In this document: one piece after another, positions 58,290 through 64,000 of the stretch
Layout of the letters: each line of letters opens with the position of its first letter
Position numbering within the stretch: position 1 is the stretch's first letter
Assembly: GCF_905171765.1 (NCBI RefSeq)
Contig: NC_053397.1
Location: 4,978,946 to 5,042,945, forward strand
DNA: 64,000 nt
From: Bufo bufo
Taxonomy: Eukaryota > Chordata > Amphibia > Anura > Bufonidae
Direction of reading: 5' to 3'
Translations under genes and position numbers: made by a program
The notes under the pieces: model-generated
The model's input: only the letters and a program-made list of their open reading frames with translations
Database searches by the model: none
What the model was told of the DNA's origin: nothing

Positions 58290-58292
<3 letters not shown>
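58236..58292 (-). repeat. Inverted copy of the 53-bp repeat unit, with (TA)n loop
   Basis: The reverse complement of this stretch begins gacctaccagccccagcaga and continues gcagtggggaccatagacga gcagcgcctgtacgtgt. It is an inverted relative of the 53-bp array unit. A (TA) run of about 29 nt (58293-58321) separates it from the array. Arm, (TA)n loop and first array unit form a potential hairpin. Confidence 0.9.
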
Positions 58293-58321
<29 letters not shown>

Positions 58322-58323
<2 letters not shown>

Positions 58324-59390
58324 ACCTACCAGCCCCAGCGGAGCAGTGAGGAGCGCCTGTACGTGTGCATGGAGGGACCTACCAGCCCCAGCGGAGCAGT
58401 GAGGAGCGCCTGTACGTGTGCATGGAGGGACCTACCAGCCCCAGCGGAGCAGTGAGGAGCGCCTGTACGTGTGCATGGAGGGACCTACCAGCCCCAGCGG
58501 AGCAGTGGGGAGCGCCTGTACGTGTGCATGGAGGGACCTACCAGCCCCAGCGGAGCAGTGAGGAGCGCCTGTACGTGTGCATGGAGGGACCTACCAGCCC
58601 CAGCGGAGCAGTGGGGAGCGCCTGTACGTGTGCATGGAGGGACCTACCAGCCCCAGCGGAGCAGTGAGGAGCGCCTGTACGTGTGCATGGAGGGACCTAC
58701 CAGCCCCAGCGGAGCAGTGAGGAGCGCCTGTACGTGTGCATGGAGGGACCTACCAGCCCCAGCGGAGCAGTGAGGAGCGCCTGTACGTGTGCATGGAGGG
58801 ACCTACCAGCCCCAGCGGAGCAGTGAGGAGCGACTGTACGTGTGCATGGAGGGACCTACCAGCCCCAGCGGAGCAGTGGGGAGCGCCTGTACGTGTGCAT
58901 GGAGGGACCTACCAGCCCCAGCGGAGCAGTGGGGAGCGCCTGTACGTGTGCATGGAGGGACCTACCAGCCCCAGCGGAGCAGTGAGGAGCGACTGTACGT
59001 GTGCATGGAGGGACCTACCAGCCCCAGCGGAGCAGTGAGGAGCGCCTGTACGTGTGCATGGAGGGACCTACCAGCCCCAGCGGAGCAGTGGGGAGCGCCT
59101 GTACGTGTGCATGGAGGGACCTACCAGCCCCAGCGGAGCAGTGAGGAGCGCCTGTACGTGTGCATGGAGGGACCTACCAGCCCCAGCGGAGCAGTGAGGA
59201 GCGACTGTACGTGTGCATGGAGGGACCTACCAGCCCCAGCGGAGCAGTGAGGAGCGCCTGTACGTGTGCATGGAGGGACCTACCAGCCCCAGCGGAGCAG
59301 TGAGGAGCGCCTGTACGTGTGCATGGAGGGACCTACCAGCCCCAGCGGAGCAGTGGGGACCACAGACGAGGAGCGCCTGGTTCCACTGCC
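58322..59390 (+). repeat. 53-bp minisatellite
   Basis: About 19 copies of a 53-bp unit: ggacctaccagccccagcgg, agcagtgaggagcgcctgta and cgtgtgcatggag. Units differ mainly at gtgagg/gtgggg and gcgcct/gcgact. The final unit (to 59390) is longer, keeping ggggaccacagacgaggagc, like the inverted copy at 58236. Internal units therefore share a 13-nt deletion relative to the ancestral arm. Open frames of 100-153 codons come from the repeat. Confidence 0.96.
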
Positions 59391-60087
59391 TTGGCGCTCC
59401 GGATGGCGCTGTGATGTGTGCAGTTATACTGTGATTAGCCCAGCGCTATCAGTGAATGTATCCTGTTTTTGGTGGTGTTTTGGTTCGTCGGTGCTCTTAT
59501 GGCGACTGACCCAGACAGTATACTCTGACTTTGTGCTACTTGTATCTACGCTGATTTGCCAATACGGCATAGAAGGAGTTTGAAGGAGCCATCTTTAGTG
59601 TGACACTAGACAATGCACGCCTGCGCAGGGCTACTGTACGTCCCGGGGGATGGGGACCTGCGCCGCGTCAGCCGGAACGTGTTCCTTGTTAGCCATTGTT
59701 CTAGCACTTGTTGTTGTGCAGACATCGAGGTGTTGTGTGTGGATGTCACAAGGTTTCTAAACTGACCGGAATGGTTTTTATGAATCGTGTAGATTTTCTA
59801 CGCAGGGTTTCAAGTCCGTTGGGGAATTAATGATCTTTAATCCCCGTGGTCTATATAAAGCGGAGATTGCGACGCGTGTAGTGGCTTCAGTCAGAGGATC
59901 TTTACCGCACCCGGCGGCGCGCCCGTATTTTCTCTATTTTTATTGTGTGTGGACGTTGGTCATGTCCTAGACTGTCGGCGCACCGTCACTGTAATCTGTG
60001 CGTGATGGATATGAGGATGGATACAAGATGGAGAGATACGGTAGGAGATAGAGGATGGGTGCAGGGCGCAGATCCACACTGACACGA
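59391..60087. other. Non-array intron 3 sequence near exon 4
   Basis: Unique sequence without recognised elements. Confidence 0.5.
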
Positions 60088-60210
60088 AAGCCTGTATTAC
60101 ACCGCTATATTATCTGACAGATATCTGACCAATCATTAGTCAGTGGCCATTTACACGCACAGATCTACTATTGGTCTGATTGGACAGATATTGGTCAGAT
60201 AATCTGCAGG
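60088..60210. repeat. Fold-back element (MITE-like)
   Basis: Arms 60109-60135 (attatctgacagatatctga) and 60177-60203 are reverse complements at most positions, separated by 41 nt. Surrounding cctgtattacacc and ttacacgcac resemble frog DNA-transposon ends, but no target duplication could be fixed. It lies 200 bp upstream of exon 4. Confidence 0.6.
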
Positions 60211-60409
60211 GGCGGTGAGGAGGAATGCCGGTATGGATGCCATACAGGACCTGTGCAGAGCTGGCGACAACCCCTGTGTGCACCGAGGGCTGTGGGTGGT
60301 TGTCACATATACCAGAGGTCTCAGAGGAGACGGTGTCCGCTGTAAGAAGTCTGTTTTTTGGTTGTCACCTCGTTTCTACTGATAACGTCCTGTGGCTCTT
60401 GTCTTGCAG

Positions 60410-60469
60410 AGATTGGCGCGTGCGGCGGAGGAGTTCCAGAAGAATCACCGCTGGCAGGATAACATCAGG
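60410..60469 (+). CDS. cacna2d2: cacna2d2-like exon 4 (calcium channel alpha-2/delta-2)
   Basis: A 60-bp, 20-codon exon in phase 0 at both ends. The acceptor is tggctcttgtcttgcag (a branch-like tactgat lies about 30 nt upstream) and the donor is gtgagt at 60470. It encodes RLARAAEEFQKNHRWQDNIR. The pattern RLA-AAE-FQK-HRWQDNI is that of CACNA2D2; the equivalent CACNA2D1 exon reads RLALEAEKVQAAHQWREDF. It continues exon 3 without gap. The next exon, toward the VWA-associated region, lies beyond the window. Confidence 0.95.
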
Positions 60470-60719
60470 GTGAGTGCCGTCTCCGTGCCCGGTGTTCAGT
60501 GTCTGTCTGTGCGCCGCAGGATCCACAGACGTCTCCACGCCCACACGACTATACCTGAGCGCGGTTTATCATTGTGATGCCATCCTCTCTTAGGTTCTGG
60601 CTCCTGAGGGCCCCCACACCTCCGCCTTGCTCTCACCTCCCTCGCCGAATTCTCCTAACGTCTTCCTGAGGAACTGATTCCTTGTCCGTCCCATCCATCA
60701 GGAATCTTCTCCATTCCTC
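60470..60719 (+). other. 5' end of intron 4
   Basis: Begins with the exon 4 donor gtgagtgccg and becomes progressively pyrimidine-rich. No other feature. Confidence 0.6.
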
Positions 60720-62216
60720 CAAGAAGCTCCCACCTCTGGTTGTTCTCCTTCCTCTTCTTTCTTCTTCTCCTTAATCATCTTCTCATTGATGTTCTTCTCC
60801 CTGTACTACTTCCTCTGTCTTTTTTCTTCCTCTTCTCCTTCATCTTGTCATTTTTTTTCTCCTCTTCCCCTTTTTGCTCTTTTTCTCACTTTGCTTTCAC
60901 TTTTTTCTTCTTCATACCCTTCTTTTTCCTTCTCATTTCTTTGTCTAATTTGTATTCTCCTTTCTCTTTTTTCCACTTCTTTTTCGTCAAATCTTTTTTT
61001 TCTCTTCCTTCTTCTGTGCCTCCTTTTTCCACCCTTTCTTTTTTCCTTCCTCTTATTTTTCTTCTCACCTTTTTTTCTATTCCTCATTGTCATCTTCTCA
61101 TACTCCTCCTCTGTCTTCTTCCTATTTTCATTCCCCTTGTTTCTTCTGATTTTTCTTTCTCCTTCTCTCTATCTTCCTTTGTTCTTCCCCTGAACCTTCC
61201 TCATCCTCTTTCTTTTCATCCTCTTCATATTTTCCATCATTTTCCTCTTCCTATCCTTCCTTTTCCTACCACCTTTCCCTTCTCCTTCTTTCCACCTTTC
61301 CATCCTTTTGTCTTTCCTCTTCCTAGTCTTCTCATATTTCTTCTTCTTGATCTCTATCCTTCTATTCTCCTTTTTCTTTTCCCTCATTTCCTTCTTCTTC
61401 TTCCTTTCCTGTATCTTCTATCTGCTTTGTGTCTTTCCCCTTCAGTTTCTTCTTCCTCAGTTTTTTTCTTCTAATATTTTGGCTTTTCTCCTCATCTCCT
61501 CTGAACATTCTTCTTCTTCTTCCACTTCTCTAATCCCTTTTTTTTTCCCCTCTGCTCTTTTTTTTTTTTTAACCAACCTCCCTCCTCTTTTTATCTTTCT
61601 CTTCTTCTTCCTCTTTTCATCCTCCTTCTCTTATCCATCCTCCTCTTCCTTTTCTCCATTCTCTTTTTCCTCTTCTCAGCCTTCTCATATTCTTCATCTT
61701 CCCCATCCTCCTACTCCTCTTCTTCCTGTAACCAATCTTTTTTTTTTTTTTCTCATTTTTGGCTTCCTTTTCCTTCTCTCTTCTTCCCTGGAATGTTCTT
61801 TTCTTCCTTCTCCTGTGATTTCTTTTCCCCATCCTCCTCTTATTTCCTCTGCTCTTTTATCAGTTCTCCTGCTCTTCTTTTTTTTTTTTCTTTTTTTCCA
61901 TCCTCCTCCTCTTTGTCATTATTTCATCGTCATCCTTATCCATCCTCCTCTTCCTCTTTTTTCTTTTCTCCATCATATTTTTCCTCTACCCACTCATCTC
62001 ATCTTCTTCCTGTTCCCCACCCTCCTCCTTATATTGCTGTTCCCAATCCTTATCCTTTTCCTCTTAGCCAACCTTCTCCTCTTTTTCCTCTTCCCCTGCC
62101 CCCTCTTCCTCATTTTTCCCATCCTCTTCCTCCTTTTGTCATTTCTCTTTCGCCACTACTAATTCCTCTTTATCATCCACCTATTGTTCTGCTTCCACAT
62201 CCTCCTTTTCTTCCTC
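60720..62216 (+). repeat. Polypyrimidine tract, part 1
   Basis: About 1.5 kb in which the + strand is overwhelmingly C and T (cttcttcctctt-type, no fixed period), with scattered A and G. Long frames on the + strand, rich in Phe, Leu and Ser, and basic Lys/Arg/Glu frames on the - strand are composition effects, not genes. It starts about 250 bp after exon 4. Confidence 0.95.
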
Positions 62217-62219
62217 TTA

Positions 62220-62735
62220 GGCCCCTTTCACACGGGCGAGTATTCCGCGCGGGTGAAATGCGGGAGGTGAACGCATTGCACCCGCACTAAATCCGGACCC
62301 ATTCACTTCTATGGGGCTGTGCACATGAGCGGTGATTTTCACACATCACTTGTGCGTTGTGTGAAAATCGCAGCATGCTCTATATTGTGCGTTTTTCATA
62401 GAAGTGAATAGGGCTGCGTGAAAATCGCAAGCATTCACAAGCAAGTGCGGATGCGGTGCAATTTTCACGCATGGTTGCTAGGAGACGATCGGGATGGGGA
62501 CCTGATCTTTATTTTCCCTTATAACATGGTTATAAGGGAAAATAATAGCATTCTGAATACAGAAGGCATAGTACAATAGGGCTGGAGGGGTTAAAAAATA
62601 AAAATAAAAATCTCCCCTCATCCACTTGTTCGCGCAGCCCGGCTTCTCTTCTGTCTTCTTCTTTGAGGACCTGGGAGGAAAAGGACCTTTTGTTGACGTC
62701 ACTGCGCTCATCACATGGTCCCTCACATGGTCCAT
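62220..62735. mobile_element. PIF/Harbinger-like MITE, right end truncated
   Basis: Starts ggcccctttcacacgggcga directly after TTA (62217-62219). This is the terminal repeat of a widespread frog family known to me. Internal landmarks are ttcacttctatggggctg, gtgtgaaaatcgcagcatg, a palindrome at 62512-62541 (ttttcccttataac / gttataagggaaaa) and ttgacgtcactgcgctcatc. The expected inverted right end is missing. The sequence returns to polypyrimidine at about 62736, so the element is truncated. Non-coding. Confidence 0.82.
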
Positions 62736-63110
62736 ATTACTGTTTTTTCTCTTCTCCATTCACCTTCTCCTTCTTCCCCGTCCTTCCTCCTCATTCTCCT
62801 CCGCCCCCCATTCTACTTCTTCTTCCTACCCATCACATCTATCCCCATCTTCCTCGTTTTCCTTTTCTTCTTCTCCCTCTTTTACTTCCTCCCCATCCTT
62901 TTTCTTCCTTTTCCACCTCCTTCTCCTGTTCTTCTCTTCTTTTGCTTTTCTGTCCTCCTTCCGCTTGTCCATCTTCTCCTCTTCTCCATCCTTCTTGTCT
63001 CCATCTTCCTCCTCTTCTCCATCCTTCTCTTCTTCCTCGTCTCCGTCCTCCTCCTCTTCTCCAGCCTTCTCTTCTTCCTCCTCGTCTCCGTCCTCCCTCA
63101 CCTCTCCGGC
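62736..63110 (+). repeat. Polypyrimidine tract, part 2
   Basis: Continuation of the C/T-rich tract after the MITE. The end (62955-63110) contains imperfect cttcctcctcttctccatc repeats. Open frames on both strands reflect composition. Confidence 0.93.
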
Positions 63111-64000
63111 TCGCTGCTATCTCCTCGCCTCCTGCCAGACCTAATGAAAGTGAATGAGGTAATTTGGATCGGATTGTCATTGCCCAGTGTCAGCGCTGAG
63201 ACATAATGGGAAGCAGGAGGAGAGGAGAGCGGCTGCTACAGTGTGACAGCTGCCGGTGTGGAGGGTCCTGCATCCAATCCTCAGCGGAGGTCCCGCTGAC
63301 GGCCACCTGTAGACCTTCGGGGGGAAGCTGAAGTCTCCTAATGGCTGATTTTTCTTCGATTGACCTTGAGGTCTTATACTTTAGTTACATCCAAAGCTGC
63401 ATACACATAACATTGGCTTCCTGTTAGCTGTCAGGTAGCAGGAACTTGTGTCTTGCTGCTGCTCCCTTCTGGCTCAGTGCTGGAACGTGCTCTGCGGTGC
63501 TGGAAGATGTAGGGTTAATGGACACATCTCGGGTAACCGAGCTTTAAAACATCTCAGCAGGACTAAAAGGATTGTGCCTGCAAAGAGCTGGCCAGGCAGC
63601 ATCATTTTAAATGCAGCTTGGGGTGTGACTAGAGTATACCACTTAAAATCAGCAGAAGTTTAGTGCCGCTGCAGACGTACTCTACATATTATCTGTGAAA
63701 TCCTGTTCAGAGTTGGAGCAGCCCTCTGATTACCACATCCTTGAAGTCTCTATAAGCTAGACTGATTAAAGGGGGCCTCTAGCCACACACAGAGCTGCAG
63801 GCTTATCCCAGGCTTTGCACACATTGGACCGTTTTTTTCCCCAGCTGCATCCCAGTTCCTGCACTAATCCCATAATAACGCTTGTGGACAGGGCCGCCAT
63901 TCCCAGCCAGCCAGCACGGGGTTAAAGATTAGCGGAATGTGCGCTCAGTAAACACGTCTATGTGTAACAATGGCGTATTGCTGGAACTGATAAATTACTG
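63111..64000. other. Intron 4 sequence to window end
   Basis: Unique sequence. A piece of the 92-bp family (agttacatccaaagctgcat) lies near 63382-63402, followed by ggcttcctgttagctgtcag. No exon was recognised. Confidence 0.5.

Noticed and set aside
60740..62290. Hydrophobic Phe/Leu/Ser-rich frames that look like multi-pass membrane proteins
   Set aside because: Composition effect of the polypyrimidine tract; no defined segments, no codon bias and no homologous pattern.
1..64000. tRNA, snRNA, rRNA or miRNA genes
   Set aside because: I looked for tRNA-like box sequences and snRNA landmarks and saw none that I could support. The 18442-18590 stem is better explained as a MITE.

Overview
The window is a stretch of vertebrate nuclear DNA, almost certainly from a frog or toad. 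Three short, correctly spliced exons of one gene are spread over 52 kb on the + strand. They encode a continuous N-terminal piece (86 whole codons plus one shared codon) that I recognise as the voltage-gated calcium channel auxiliary subunit alpha-2/delta-2 (cacna2d2). By homology they correspond to exons 2, 3 and 4 of the gene: 8686-8767, 36405-36521 and 60410-60469. Everything else is intron: the 3' part of intron 1, all of intron 2 (27.6 kb), all of intron 3 (23.9 kb) and the start of intron 4. The anuran assignment rests on the protein similarity plus repeat families I associate with frog genomes, such as the 35-bp 'tataactactataatactg' minisatellite and families marked by 'gatacattgtaaca' and 'ggaaagctgggtgac'. 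The species is not determined.

The introns are dominated by tandem repeats. I count at least 22 separate arrays with unit sizes from 18 to 132 bp, together about 23 kb, or roughly a third of the window. The largest are a 132-bp satellite in two arrays 45 kb apart (4095-6233 and 51675-52780), a 35-bp array (10444-12035), a 71-bp array (27105-29915), a 48-bp array (33928-35535), a 63-bp array (37243-40886), a G-rich ~40-bp array (45739-47275) and a 53-bp array (58322-59390). Where the unit length is divisible by three, or the unit lacks stops, these arrays generate long open frames. None of those looks like a gene.

Between the arrays lie remnants of mobile DNA. There are two Tx1/L1-like LINE fragments: a + strand reverse transcriptase to 3' tail at 14700-16812, and a - strand ORF1 plus ORF2 start at 53120-55245. 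There is a Tc1-like transposase fragment (57700-57875) and a second retroelement-like coding fragment beside it. Miniature inverted-repeat elements include three with readable target duplications: hAT-like 8001-8137, PIF/Harbinger-like 18377-18613 and 42824-43248. A 2.4-kb polypyrimidine region follows exon 4.

The points most worth a second look are mechanistic. (1) An 18-bp array carrying 13 consensus branch-point sequences runs directly into the exon 2 splice acceptor. (2) About 33 tandem CTCF-like motifs, all in one orientation, lie upstream of exon 3. (3) About 35 YY1-like motifs sit in a G-rich array in intron 3. (4) A fold-back element has one arm amplified into a 53-bp array. (5) A tandem duplication at 543-2330 has copies that differ by a net 11 repeat units and may be two haplotypes joined by the assembler. 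I found no RNA genes, no promoter and no complete transposon, and no sign of an undescribed multi-gene system.
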